Assembly (NCBI RefSeq): GCF_013141725.1
Contig: NZ_WHNZ01000013.1
Location: 186,001-250,000, forward strand
DNA: 64,000 nt
Reading direction: 5' to 3'
Source of the DNA: Paenibacillus planticolens
Lineage (GTDB): Bacteria; Bacillota; Bacilli; Paenibacillales; NBRC-103111
Below the pieces are notes generated by a model. The model saw only the letters and a list, made by a program, of their open reading frames with translations, searched no databases and was not told the origin of the DNA. This document shows, in pieces, positions 38,434-46,761 of the stretch (positions are counted from its first letter, which is position 1; the number at the start of each line of letters is the position of its first letter). Made by a program: the position numbers and the translations under genes.

Positions 38434-39513
38434 ATGATGAAAAAAAGCATGCCTACCTTACTGAAAGTCACTTTGGCTGCAGCCCTGCTAGCCGCTGCTA
38501 GTCCAGCCCTCCTCCTGCCACAGGCGACCGTTCATGCGGAGACAGAAAGCGACTGGTTCGAGATTAAGCTTGCCCCTCTGAAAATACAGATCGGAGATCA
38601 ACTTCTGGACGTGCCGGGCGGCAAATCGGCGGAAGGCGACACCTACGTCGGACTTGCTTTTCTCAGCAAACAGCTTGGCTTGACAACAGCCTGGGATGAG
38701 GCTACGAAGACCGTCACCGTCAGCAGCCCTAACAAGAAAATGAGCATGCATAATCAAGATACGAAATATTCCTTGGATGGCCGCGAATTTTACAAAACAT
38801 TGCCTCCTGTGATCGTGGACGGAACCACCTACTTGCCGCTGCGTTTGCTCCTTGAACAAATGGGCTACCAAATCGGATACAACGATGAAAGCCATGTCGT
38901 CACGATTACTAAAATTCAAGAAAACGAACTCACATTGACGAACAAGTCAGAATCGAAAAAGATTACAGACAACCAGGAGATTACGATAAACTATCCGCAA
39001 ATTGAAGGATGGGCAAATTCCGCGGCAAGCGCGAAAATTAACGCATTCATTCAAAGCGAGATAGAGAAATATAAAGATGCCGCCAACAAAGGGTTAAGCA
39101 AGAACGGCAACGAGTATCCCTATTCTTTCGATGTTAATTATCAAATAACGTATAATCAGAAGCATAAGCTCAGTCTCTACTTTGAAGTATATTCATTTAC
39201 AGGCGGCGCCCATGGGTCCACTACCCGGGATTCTCATACGTTCGATCTGGATACGGGGAATGAGCTGAGTCTTCAGCAGCTGACATCGAATAACGCTAAC
39301 TACAAGACGATCATCAACGAAACGATTAAAAAGCAAATAAAAGAGCAAGATTATGCACTCATCGAACCCTTCGAGTCCATCCGTGACGATCAGGGCTTTT
39401 ATTTAAAAGATGACACGGTGGTCGTATACTTTGGCCAGTACGAATACGCTCCTTACGTGCTGGGCATTCTTGAATTCCCGATTCCGCTATCGGCTTTTGC
39501 GGCGGCAAAATAA
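38434..39513 (+). CDS. Secreted protein: copper-amine-oxidase N-domain plus DUF3298
   Basis: 359 residues. Signal peptide (MKKSMPTLLKV then an Ala/Leu-rich stretch, cleavage near VHAE). Residues about 45-165 form a copper amine oxidase N-terminal repeat domain (DGTTYLPLRLLLEQMGYQIGYN), a surface-binding module common in Paenibacillus. The C-terminal half is DUF4163/DUF3298-like: SFDVNYQITYNQKHKLSLYF, GGAHGSTTRDSHTFDLDTG and NDDTVVVYF-type strands. ATG behind AAAGGAGAG. Function unknown; related to RsiV-type DUF3298 domains. Followed by a near-identical paralogue. Confidence 0.85.
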   Translation: MMKKSMPTLLKVTLAAALLAAASPALLLPQATVHAETESDWFEIKLAPLKIQIGDQLLDVPGGKSAEGDTYVGLAFLSKQLGLTTAWDEATKTVTVSSPNKKMSMHNQDTKYSLDGREFYKTLPPVIVDGTTYLPLRLLLEQMGYQIGYNDESHVVTITKIQENELTLTNKSESKKITDNQEITINYPQIEGWANSAASAKINAFIQSEIEKYKDAANKGLSKNGNEYPYSFDVNYQITYNQKHKLSLYFEVYSFTGGAHGSTTRDSHTFDLDTGNELSLQQLTSNNANYKTIINETIKKQIKEQDYALIEPFESIRDDQGFYLKDDTVVVYFGQYEYAPYVLGILEFPIPLSAFAAAK

Positions 39514-39530
39514 ACATGGCAAAGCGCCCC

Positions 39531-39582
39531 AATCGACTACCCGAGGCTTGATCCTCTTTGTAGCAAGCGGGTCGCTTTTTTT
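39531..39582 (+). terminator. Terminator after first DUF3298 gene
   Basis: Imperfect hairpin AAGCGCCCC...GGGTCGCTT followed by TTTTTTT; closely similar to the one after the second copy. Confidence 0.75.
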
Positions 39583-39675
39583 GCGTTCTTTTTTCGACAA
39601 ATTCTAATCACGCTATAACTTTTCTACTTTTCCATCGTCTAACTAACTAGAATGTATCCATAAGGAGAGATTGCC

Positions 39676-40770
39676 ATGAACAAGAAGACATTCTCAATGA
39701 AAATCACATTGGCTGCTGCCCTTATATTAGCCGTAAGTCCAGTTGTCCTCCCACGGCAAGCTGTCATCTATGCAGAAACGTCTAGCACAGGTTTCGACGT
39801 CAAGCTCGCACCTATCCAAATCCAGATCGGTGATCAACTGCTAGATGTGCCGGGCGGCAAAACAAAGGATGGTGACACCTATGTCGGCCTAGCTTTTCTC
39901 AGCAAGGAGTTGGGCCTGAAGACCTCGTGGGATGAAGCGTCTAAGACAGTCACCGTCAGCGGGCCTAACAAAACCATGACCATGCACAATCAAAATACGG
40001 AATATGCACTGAATGGACACACGTTCTACGCGGCTTTGCCTCCTGTCATTATCAGTGGAACCACTTACCTGCCACTGCGCCTGCTTCTTGAGCAAATGGG
40101 CTACAAGATCGGTTACAACGATGCAAGCCGTGTCGTTTCGATTGCCAAAATTCAAGAGAACGAGCTTAAGCTGACGAACAAATCCGAGTCGCAAACGAAA
40201 ACCGATAATCGGAGTATTACCCTGCAGTATCCTCAGATCGAGGGCTGGGATCATTCAGCTGCCAGCGCGAAAATCAACGCCTTCCTCCAAGCGGAGGTGG
40301 AGAAATATAAAGCGGCAGCCATCCAGCAATTAAGCGACCTTACCGAGGATACCGACACCACGATGCCTGATTTTCCAAAAACGTTCGATGTGAATTATCA
40401 AATCACTTACAATCAGAATCATAAGCTCAGCCTCTACTTTATTGTTTACACATTCTCAGGCGGCGCGCACGGTTTCTATTCCTGGGATTCCCACACGTTC
40501 GATCTCGATACGGGAAATGAGTTAAGCCTTACGCAAGTTGTTTCCAATAACGCTAACTACAAAACTATCATCAATGAAAAAATAAAAGAGCAATTAAAAG
40601 AGCAAGATTACGAACTGATCGAACCGTTCGAATCCATTCGTAACGATCAAGGCTTTTATTTAAAAGATGACACAGTAGTCGTATACTTTGGCCTGTACGA
40701 ATACGCTCCTTACGCGCTGGGCATTCTAGAATTCCCGATTCCGCTGTCTGCTTTTGCAGAGGCGAAATAA
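39676..40770 (+). CDS. Secreted DUF3298-type protein, tandem paralogue
   Basis: 364 residues with the same architecture as its upstream neighbour: signal peptide (KKTFSMKITLAAALILAVS), copper-amine-oxidase N-domain, DUF4163/DUF3298. The two are highly similar throughout (both end ILEFPIPLSAFA-x-AK) and differ mainly by a short insertion near residue 220 (LTEDTDTTMPDF). ATG behind AAGGAGAG. Clear tandem duplication, including the terminator. Confidence 0.85.
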   Translation: MNKKTFSMKITLAAALILAVSPVVLPRQAVIYAETSSTGFDVKLAPIQIQIGDQLLDVPGGKTKDGDTYVGLAFLSKELGLKTSWDEASKTVTVSGPNKTMTMHNQNTEYALNGHTFYAALPPVIISGTTYLPLRLLLEQMGYKIGYNDASRVVSIAKIQENELKLTNKSESQTKTDNRSITLQYPQIEGWDHSAASAKINAFLQAEVEKYKAAAIQQLSDLTEDTDTTMPDFPKTFDVNYQITYNQNHKLSLYFIVYTFSGGAHGFYSWDSHTFDLDTGNELSLTQVVSNNANYKTIINEKIKEQLKEQDYELIEPFESIRNDQGFYLKDDTVVVYFGLYEYAPYALGILEFPIPLSAFAEAK

Positions 40771-40777
40771 ACATGGC

Positions 40778-40839
40778 AAAGCGCCCCACTCGTCTACGCG
40801 AGGATAGATCCTCGTTGTAGCGAGTGGGGCGCTTTTTTT
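40778..40839. terminator. Bidirectional terminator
   Basis: AAAGCGCCCCACTCG / CGAGTGGGGCGCTTT with an internal GCGAGGA...TCCTCG hairpin and T runs on both strands. It ends the second DUF3298 gene on the plus strand and the PerR-like gene on the minus strand. Confidence 0.88.
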
Positions 40840-40846
40840 CAGCTGC

Positions 40847-41119
40847 TCATGAGCTCAGCGCAGCTTCATACCGCATGGAGCTTCCGACCACAGCCAGCTC
40901 CTTCACCAAACCTAACTGCTTGAAAACATGCAAAGAGCTGTGCACCGTCATCGCGTTAATCGTCGGATATTTGACGATTAGCGCTTCACAAATTTCTTTA
41001 ACCGTTGTGTAACTGCCCTGTTCATATAAATATGCCAATAACGCGTATCTCTGCGGGGTTAAGGGAATGTTCTTGGCGCGCATCCGCTGCAGCGCTTGGT
41101 TCAGATCATGCTTAGCCAT
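40847..41119 (-). CDS. Truncated Fur/PerR-like winged helix protein
   Basis: 90 residues; PerR and Fur proteins are about 140-150. Only the N-terminal winged helix is present (LTPQRYALLAYLYEQG, then LVKELAVVGSSMRYEAA); the C-terminal metal-binding dimerisation domain is absent and the stop is followed at once by a shared terminator. Relative to B. subtilis PerR the sensing residue His37 appears to be Tyr (GSYTTVKE), and the recognition helix reads AMTVHSSLHVF instead of ATVYNNLRVF. ATG behind AGAGGAGG. It follows katA by 76 bases on the same strand. It may be a remnant or a DNA-binding antagonist. Confidence 0.8.
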   Translation of the reverse strand: MAKHDLNQALQRMRAKNIPLTPQRYALLAYLYEQGSYTTVKEICEALIVKYPTINAMTVHSSLHVFKQLGLVKELAVVGSSMRYEAALSS

Positions 41120-41195
41120 CGTGGAAACCTCCTCTGCGATTTATGATCTATAAATGAATGAATGATCTATGATTGCCGGCGCACATATGTGCCTC

Positions 41196-42665
41196 TTATC
41201 GGTTCAAATGCTGCAAGTATCCTGAAATGTCAATGCCCAGGCCGGTTGCCAGGGCCATCCCCAGCTTGGCGTCGGCGCGATAGAAATTGCAAATCGCCAT
41301 CAGCTTCGATTTCTCATGTACAGTTGAGAGGTCGCCAACCAGATTTGAAATGAAGTTCGACTGCTCCTGCTCGCTGAAGCTGCGGAACGTGTCACCGGCT
41401 TGGGCAAAATCGTTCGTTTTGGCGATTTTTTGCCGGGCTGCATAGCCTTGCAGCGGCATTGAGCTGTCGCGGTACGCCGGAGCCTCCTTCGGAGCATCGG
41501 CATAACGAGTCGGCTCGTAATTTACGCTGCCGGACTGCGGCTTCATTTGCATAGCGCCGTCGCGCTGATTGTTCTGTACGGCAGCATATGGGCAGTTGAC
41601 CGGAATCTGCAGGTAGTTGACGCCCAGCCTATGTCTTTGCGTGTCGGGATAGGAAAACAGACGGCCTTGCAGCAATTTGTCTTCGGACGGCTCAATTCCC
41701 GCTACCAGCACACTCGGGGCGAAGGCCGCTTGCTCAACTTCAGCGAAAAAGTTCTGCGGATTGCGATTCAGCGTCATCGTCCCCACTTTGTGTAGAGGAA
41801 TGACGTCTTCCGGCCATACTTTCGTCGGATCCAGCGGATCGAAATCGTACGCATCCAGATCCTCCGGCTGAAGAAGCTGTACGTGCAGATCCCATTTCGG
41901 AAAGTTGCCGCTCGCGATGTTGTCATACAAATCTCTAGTCGCATGGCTAAAATCTTCCCCTTGAACGGCTGCTGCTTCCGTTTTGGTCAAATTGCGCACA
42001 CCTTGATGCGGCTTCCAGTGATATTTTACATACACGTAATTGCCTGCGGCGTTAATCCATTTGAAAGCATGAACGCCAAAACCGTTCATCTCCCGGTAGT
42101 TAGCCGGCGTGCCGTAATCCGAGAAGACCCAAGTCAGCATATGCGTGGACTCCGGCGTGAGTGACATGAAATCCCAATAACGGTCCGGTGTCTGCACATT
42201 CGTGTCAGGTGCCGGCTTCAAGGAATGCACCATATCCGGAAACTTCATCGCATCACGGATGAAAAATACAGGAAGATTATTGCCGACCAAGTCGTAATTG
42301 CCTTCTTCCGTATAAAATTTAACCGCGAAGCCGCGCGGATCGCGCGCCGTTTCCGGCGAGCCCTGCCCGTGGATAACGGTCGAGAAGCGGACGAATACCG
42401 GTGTTTCTTTGCCGGCTTCGCCGAGGAACGCAGCTTTGGTGTAGCGGTTCATTGCTTGCTCAACCTTGAACGTGCCGAAAGCTCCCGCTCCGCGGGCATG
42501 CACGACGCGCTCCGGAATGCGTTCCCGGTCGAAATGCGCAATTTTCTCAAGCAGATGGTAATCCTCCAGAAGAGTAGGTCCGTGCTGACCTGCCGTTCTG
42601 GAGTTCTGGTTGTCGCCTACGGGAGCGCCTTGATTAGTCGTTAAGTAATTGTGGTTTTGAGTCAT
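41196..42665 (-). CDS. katA: Catalase KatA (monofunctional, clade-3 size)
   Basis: 489 residues, cytoplasmic. Haem catalase: catalytic His56 in VVHARGAGAFG, Asn129 in LVGNNLPVF, and proximal Tyr in RLFSYPDTQRHR near residue 340. It breaks H2O2 into water and O2. ATG behind GAGGAGG. The promoter has a PerR-type operator (42704-42718), and a truncated PerR-like gene follows. Confidence 0.95.
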   Translation of the reverse strand: MTQNHNYLTTNQGAPVGDNQNSRTAGQHGPTLLEDYHLLEKIAHFDRERIPERVVHARGAGAFGTFKVEQAMNRYTKAAFLGEAGKETPVFVRFSTVIHGQGSPETARDPRGFAVKFYTEEGNYDLVGNNLPVFFIRDAMKFPDMVHSLKPAPDTNVQTPDRYWDFMSLTPESTHMLTWVFSDYGTPANYREMNGFGVHAFKWINAAGNYVYVKYHWKPHQGVRNLTKTEAAAVQGEDFSHATRDLYDNIASGNFPKWDLHVQLLQPEDLDAYDFDPLDPTKVWPEDVIPLHKVGTMTLNRNPQNFFAEVEQAAFAPSVLVAGIEPSEDKLLQGRLFSYPDTQRHRLGVNYLQIPVNCPYAAVQNNQRDGAMQMKPQSGSVNYEPTRYADAPKEAPAYRDSSMPLQGYAARQKIAKTNDFAQAGDTFRSFSEQEQSNFISNLVGDLSTVHEKSKLMAICNFYRADAKLGMALATGLGIDISGYLQHLNR

Positions 42666-42703
42666 CTATATAACGTCCTCCTCTTGCTATAATAATTTCT
42701 TAT

Positions 42704-42718
42704 TTATAATAATTATAA
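42704..42718. promoter_or_regulatory. PerR box upstream of katA
   Basis: Perfect 7-1-7 palindrome TTATAATAATTATAA, identical to the PerR box consensus TTATAATNATTATAA. It overlaps the start of transcription expected from the promoter at 42729-42757, so it should act as a repressor site relieved by peroxide. Confidence 0.85.
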
Positions 42719-42728
42719 TATAGTATTT

Positions 42729-42757
42729 ATTTTATTTTAAGTGATAATAATTGTCAA
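42729..42757 (-). promoter_or_regulatory. katA promoter
   Basis: TTGACA (complement of 42752-42757), 17-base spacer, TAAAAT (complement of 42729-42734), directly upstream of the PerR box. Confidence 0.7.
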
Positions 42758-42791
42758 TGGCTCAAGGCAAGAATTTCACCGAGCCCGCTGA

Positions 42792-42982
42792 ATAACAGGA
42801 AAAACTACCACTAATTCGATATGTACCTGCCAATCAGCATATTTACATGGAATTTCTCACGTTAATATCATGTTACTTACCCAAAATCGGATGTTTCGAA
42901 GCAAGTTAACAGGAGATTTTTCCTGTTAACTGCCCAATAATGCCCCAACCCCCTTGAAATAACTGGAGTTTTTCCTGTTAAC
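42792..42982. repeat. TAACAGGAAAAA-type palindromic repeats
   Basis: Three related copies lie in the 376-base gap upstream of katA: AATAACAGGAAAAA near 42792, a perfect hairpin GTTAACAGGA / TCCTGTTAAC at 42905-42930, and AACTGGA / TTCCTGTTAAC at 42961-42982. They look like intergenic repeat units; no reading frame is present. Confidence 0.6.
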
Positions 42983-42986
42983 GCAA

Positions 42987-43036
42987 TCAAAAAAGCCGAT
43001 AAACCCAACCGCACATGCGATCGAGTCTATCGGCTT
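42987..43036 (-). terminator. Terminator after pectinesterase fusion gene
   Basis: AAGCCGATAGA / TTTATCGGCTT on the minus strand followed by TTTTTT, just beyond the stop. Confidence 0.85.
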
Positions 43037-43041
43037 CACAT

Positions 43042-44685
43042 CTATTCTTTAATCAGCCCTGCAAGTGGCAAACCTAACTCCTTTATGCCTTCAACAATTA
43101 AACGGGCGATTTCAATCGCCCCCGCTTCCGAGAAGTGCGTGTCATCCGTTACGCCGTCCGGATAATTGGCCTGTTCCCCAGGCCGCAGCCAGAGGAACAG
43201 CGCTTTGGCCCGCTCTGTTCCAAGGGACAGCAGCAGATTCCTGCTCTTTTCGGCCAAGTCAATGAGCGGAGCTTCCAATTCTTCGGCCAACCGTTTGACC
43301 GAAGCCGGATACTCCCCGTGCGTATCGGTAAAGTTCCCCTGTACATCGAAGCTTCGCCTCTGCACGGAGGTAATCAGAATCGGCAAAGCCCCTCTGGCCC
43401 GAGCTCCATCCACATACTGTCGCAAATGATCCAAATAAGTTGTATGCGGATCTGTGTGTCTTGCTTCATCCGGTTTCTGATCGTTATGGCCGAACTGAAT
43501 AAAGAGATAATCACCGGGACGAATCCTGCTCCAAATGGCGGCCAAACGTCCTTCCGCGATAAAGCTTTTGGAGCTTCTGCCTGAAGAAGCTGCATTACAT
43601 ACAGTCGCACCACTTCCAAACCAGCGCGTGAGCACCTGTCCCCAACCCATTCGCGGGTAAAAGGAAGCCGTATAATCGGACATAGTGGAATCCCCTGCCA
43701 AGTAGATGGCTATACGCGGCTCGGCCAAAGCCGCCCGCGGACTCCATCCGTCCCGACCTGCCAGAATCCGGTCAACGTCATAAGCTTCTGCCTCCTGCTC
43801 CGTAAGCTGCTTGGACCAATCCACCCGCATGCCCGTGTCCGCGCCGGGACCATGATTCCCATACTCCGCGAAAGCGAGAGCCTCCACACTTTCCCGCTCA
43901 TTCCAGCGGTCCCAACCTGCCTTCTTCACATGCTGCCCCAACCAGCAGTGCACGAATGCCACCTTCGCGTAATTCCGCCAAGGCCTTCCAAGCCCAACCG
44001 ATTCAACAGGCGCTTCTCCCGTCAGCTTGCAGCCAATAAACACATATCCGTACATAGCGTCCTCCGGTGTGGACGCCGCCGTAACCCAGCCTTTGCCGGA
44101 AGATACAATTTCACAATCCAGAAATACCGCCGTCGCCGAGCCAAAAATAAAATCCACATCGCCTCGAATATAACAGCGCTCATAGTACTGCCGAACAGCC
44201 CGCGGCGGCATGCCGTCACGCGGTCCCCCGAAGCTGGAACGATCCCGCGGTTTGGGCGGCAGCGGCCCCGTAAATAACGTATCTTGATGCCCAAGGAATC
44301 GGCAATCCCGGAAAATGACCTTGTCTCCGTCCACATAGGCGGCCAATGCTTGCCCGACATCCTCCCCTTTTCCTGCCGTATTCTCAAATGTCAGATGCTC
44401 AATCGTCACATCGTCCGCGCCGATAAAAGCCGTATAGGAATGAAAGGTGTGATACGGCTCACCACTCGGAAAAAGCTTTTTCGCATAATCCCCGTAAGTG
44501 ACAATCGTCGTTTCTGCCGATTCCCCAATCAAGCTTAGGCGCCGCTTCGTGATATGCAGCTTTTCTTCATAAACGCCGCTTCTCACGAAAATGACCGTTT
44601 CTTCCTTCCTCTCATCGGCAATGCTATCGATCGCTTCCTGAATACGGACATAATCACCGCTTCCGTCTGCTGCTACTATGATCAT
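43042..44685 (-). CDS. Pectinesterase - SGNH acetylesterase fusion
   Basis: 547 residues and no signal peptide. Residues about 1-310 are a CE8 pectinesterase: AAYVDGDKVIFRDCRFLG, the catalytic segment GDVDFIFGSATAVF and GLGRPWRNYA. Residues about 325-547 are a CE12/rhamnogalacturonan acetylesterase-type SGNH hydrolase: AGDSTMSDY (nucleophile Ser), SGRSSKSF, IQFGHND and DDTHFSEAG. The two would remove methyl and acetyl groups from pectin fragments. As it seems cytoplasmic, imported oligosaccharides are the likely substrate (inference). ATG behind GGAAGGA, 5 bases after the comQ1 stop. No other pectin gene is nearby. Confidence 0.88.
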   Translation of the reverse strand: MIIVAADGSGDYVRIQEAIDSIADERKEETVIFVRSGVYEEKLHITKRRLSLIGESAETTIVTYGDYAKKLFPSGEPYHTFHSYTAFIGADDVTIEHLTFENTAGKGEDVGQALAAYVDGDKVIFRDCRFLGHQDTLFTGPLPPKPRDRSSFGGPRDGMPPRAVRQYYERCYIRGDVDFIFGSATAVFLDCEIVSSGKGWVTAASTPEDAMYGYVFIGCKLTGEAPVESVGLGRPWRNYAKVAFVHCWLGQHVKKAGWDRWNERESVEALAFAEYGNHGPGADTGMRVDWSKQLTEQEAEAYDVDRILAGRDGWSPRAALAEPRIAIYLAGDSTMSDYTASFYPRMGWGQVLTRWFGSGATVCNAASSGRSSKSFIAEGRLAAIWSRIRPGDYLFIQFGHNDQKPDEARHTDPHTTYLDHLRQYVDGARARGALPILITSVQRRSFDVQGNFTDTHGEYPASVKRLAEELEAPLIDLAEKSRNLLLSLGTERAKALFLWLRPGEQANYPDGVTDDTHFSEAGAIEIARLIVEGIKELGLPLAGLIKE

Positions 44686-44690
44686 CGTTG

Positions 44691-45614
44691 TTATCCTTCC
44701 TCAACAAAACTGCCATACGTCACTTCCCTGAACCTTTCCTTCCAAGGCGAGACTCCTTGCAGCTTTTCATAGATTTCCTCTGCTTTTTGAATGCACACCG
44801 CCTGCACGACTCGACCATACTCCAGGCATCCTGAAGTTTGGATCGTTTGTATGAAGCCTTCTTTGTCGCGCAAAAGGACATCCGACGTAATCTTCCCTTC
44901 GTAGTACTCCTTCAATGGAGTGAACGCTTCGTCCTCGACGGAAAGCAAATACAAGATAGGAAGCGTGCGCTTCTTGCCATATAAATCATTCTTCACATCA
45001 TAGCGGATGAGATCGCGCATATCGTTCTGGATCTGATGAACGAGCCCGATGCAATCCGCCAGCTCATGAAGCTGCTCGATCGTCTCCCGCGGGGTCTCTA
45101 GCGTCATATATCCCATACAACATGCCAAGCGGAATAGAGAGCCGGACTTCTCCTGCGTCATCACCAGGTAATCATCAACCGACTCTGCCGCATTCACCAC
45201 ATCCTTGTGCTGGCCGTTAATCGAGCGCGCAATGATCTTCGTCACCTCAACCAGCCATTCCGACTTGACCTGCAAATGTCCCAGCTCGCCGACGAATCCC
45301 ATTAACAACGCCAGAACCGCATTCAATGCCTCTGCTTGCGAGCATTTCATCCACGGCTTGTCTTCTTGATCCTGATCCTGCAGATCATCGACAATGTCCA
45401 GGATGAGATTGGCCAACTCCGCCAGTGCCGCATAACGCTCAATATGAGGCGAACTCCCGCCCATCATATAATGCGTGCAGAGCGTAACCTTCGCCCAGGC
45501 TCCATTCTCTTTTTCTTTGTCTGCGATAAAAGACTTCAGAAGCTCATTTAAACCCTTTACCTCAATATACTCGTCCACCAAGCGAATCATATGCTCTTTC
45601 ACGTTTTGCTTCAT
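44691..45614 (-). CDS. ComQ-like isoprenyltransferase (copy 1)
   Basis: 307 residues from ATG 45614; this aligns with the second copy residue for residue at the N-terminus. Isoprenoid-synthase-like, with the Asp-rich segment ILDIVDDLQDQDQEDKPW near residues 75-92 and a later helix NDMRDLIRYDVKND. ComQ modifies the Trp of ComX with a prenyl group in the ComQXPA quorum-sensing system. Its codon usage is more GC-rich than copy 2 and the comAP-like genes, which suggests a different history. It is the last gene of the block. A general polyprenyl diphosphate synthase is an alternative but the context argues against it. Confidence 0.8.
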   Translation of the reverse strand: MKQNVKEHMIRLVDEYIEVKGLNELLKSFIADKEKENGAWAKVTLCTHYMMGGSSPHIERYAALAELANLILDIVDDLQDQDQEDKPWMKCSQAEALNAVLALLMGFVGELGHLQVKSEWLVEVTKIIARSINGQHKDVVNAAESVDDYLVMTQEKSGSLFRLACCMGYMTLETPRETIEQLHELADCIGLVHQIQNDMRDLIRYDVKNDLYGKKRTLPILYLLSVEDEAFTPLKEYYEGKITSDVLLRDKEGFIQTIQTSGCLEYGRVVQAVCIQKAEEIYEKLQGVSPWKERFREVTYGSFVEEG

Positions 45615-45679
45615 GCCCCATTCGCCCTCGCTTCTGTCTCTTATGTTAAAGAATGGCAACTTCGCCTGAACTGCAGAGA

Positions 45680-45711
45680 AGACCGGAAAAGGCAGTCAGC
45701 CTTCCCGGTCT
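45680..45711 (-). other. Hairpin between the two comQ-like genes
   Basis: AGACCGG at 45680-45686 pairs with CCGGTCT at 45705-45711, extended by AAAAGGC/GCCTT. No T run follows on either strand, so termination is uncertain; it may be an mRNA-stabilising or attenuating stem. Confidence 0.45.
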
Positions 45712-45815
45712 CCTATAGATTATTCGCATGTTTATTCGATGAGCGAGAAGCGTTTGCCTCTCCTATATGTATATAGTAGAATACATGTTCTTTAGGTGTC
45801 AATGCGTGTTTATTA

Positions 45816-46745
45816 CTAAGCTCGTTCTCTGCTAAGGAATCCGCCGTAGGTTGCTTCTTTAAACTTCAACTTCCATCGAGAGAGCGCTGGCAACCTTTCA
45901 TAAATCTCTTCTGCTTTTTGCAGGCAAATGGACTGAACAACACGAGAGTATTCCATACAACCCGATTCCCTAACCATTTGCATAAACTCTTCTTTTTCTC
46001 CCAAAAGGTCATTTACGGTTATTTTACCCTCGTAATAATCCTGAAACGGGAGGAATGCCTCATCCTTAACTGCAAGCAGATATAGAATTGGCAGCGTACG
46101 CTTCTTACTAAATAAATCATTCTTTACATCATATCTAACAAGATCTATCATATCATTTTCAATCTGATGGATGAGTCCGATGCAATCTGCAAGATCATTA
46201 ACCTGCTCAATTGACTCCTTTGAGCAATCCGCCAACATATACCCCATAAAACAAGCTAATCGGAACAGAGAACCTGATCTCTCCTGTGTCATTTTTAAAT
46301 ATTCATCTGCCGATGTTACGGTATTGGTCACATCTTTGTACTGCCCTTTGAGCGATCGTGTGATGATTTTCGTAACTTCCACCACATATTCTTCCTGAAA
46401 CTGCATATGCCCCAGCTCACCGACAAATCCCATAAGCATTACAAAAATTGAGTTTAATGCTTCGGCTCTAGAACAATGCATCCACGGCTTGTCTTCTTGA
46501 TCCTGATCTTGTATATCATCGACAATGTCAGATATTAATACGATAAGCTCCGTCATAGCAGCATACCGCTGAATATCAGGTGAGGTACCGCCAAACATGT
46601 AGTGGGTATAAAGCGTAATATCCCCCCATGTTGTATTCTCCTTGACTTTACTTATAATGAACGATTTAAACAATTTATTTAAATTCTCAACAAGAATATA
46701 TTCATCCACAACACGATACAAATACTGCTGAATATTCCCTTCCAC
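45816..46745 (-). CDS. comQ: ComQ-like isoprenyltransferase (copy 2)
   Basis: 309 residues from a GTG at 46745, which has AAGGAGG 7 bases upstream; an ATG at 46769 would overlap comA but lacks a site. Highly similar to copy 1 throughout (VVDEYILVENLNKLFKSF; IVDDIQDQDQEDKPWMHC). Same Asp-rich motif for isoprenoid binding. AT-rich like comA and comP, which it follows with a gap of about 16 bases. Probably modifies the ComX-like peptide coded divergently from comP. Confidence 0.85.
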   Translation of the reverse strand: MEGNIQQYLYRVVDEYILVENLNKLFKSFIISKVKENTTWGDITLYTHYMFGGTSPDIQRYAAMTELIVLISDIVDDIQDQDQEDKPWMHCSRAEALNSIFVMLMGFVGELGHMQFQEEYVVEVTKIITRSLKGQYKDVTNTVTSADEYLKMTQERSGSLFRLACFMGYMLADCSKESIEQVNDLADCIGLIHQIENDMIDLVRYDVKNDLFSKKRTLPILYLLAVKDEAFLPFQDYYEGKITVNDLLGEKEEFMQMVRESGCMEYSRVVQSICLQKAEEIYERLPALSRWKLKFKEATYGGFLSRERA

Positions 46746-46761
46746 TCTCCCTCCTCCTTGG

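Noticed and set aside
40847..41119. PerR-like gene broken by a frameshift
   Set aside because: The sequence after the stop is at once the shared terminator; no C-terminal PerR domain exists in any frame downstream.
44691..46745. Housekeeping polyprenyl diphosphate synthases
   Set aside because: The Asp-rich motif fits both, but the ComP/ComA-like and ComX-like neighbours and the duplicated unit favour ComQ.
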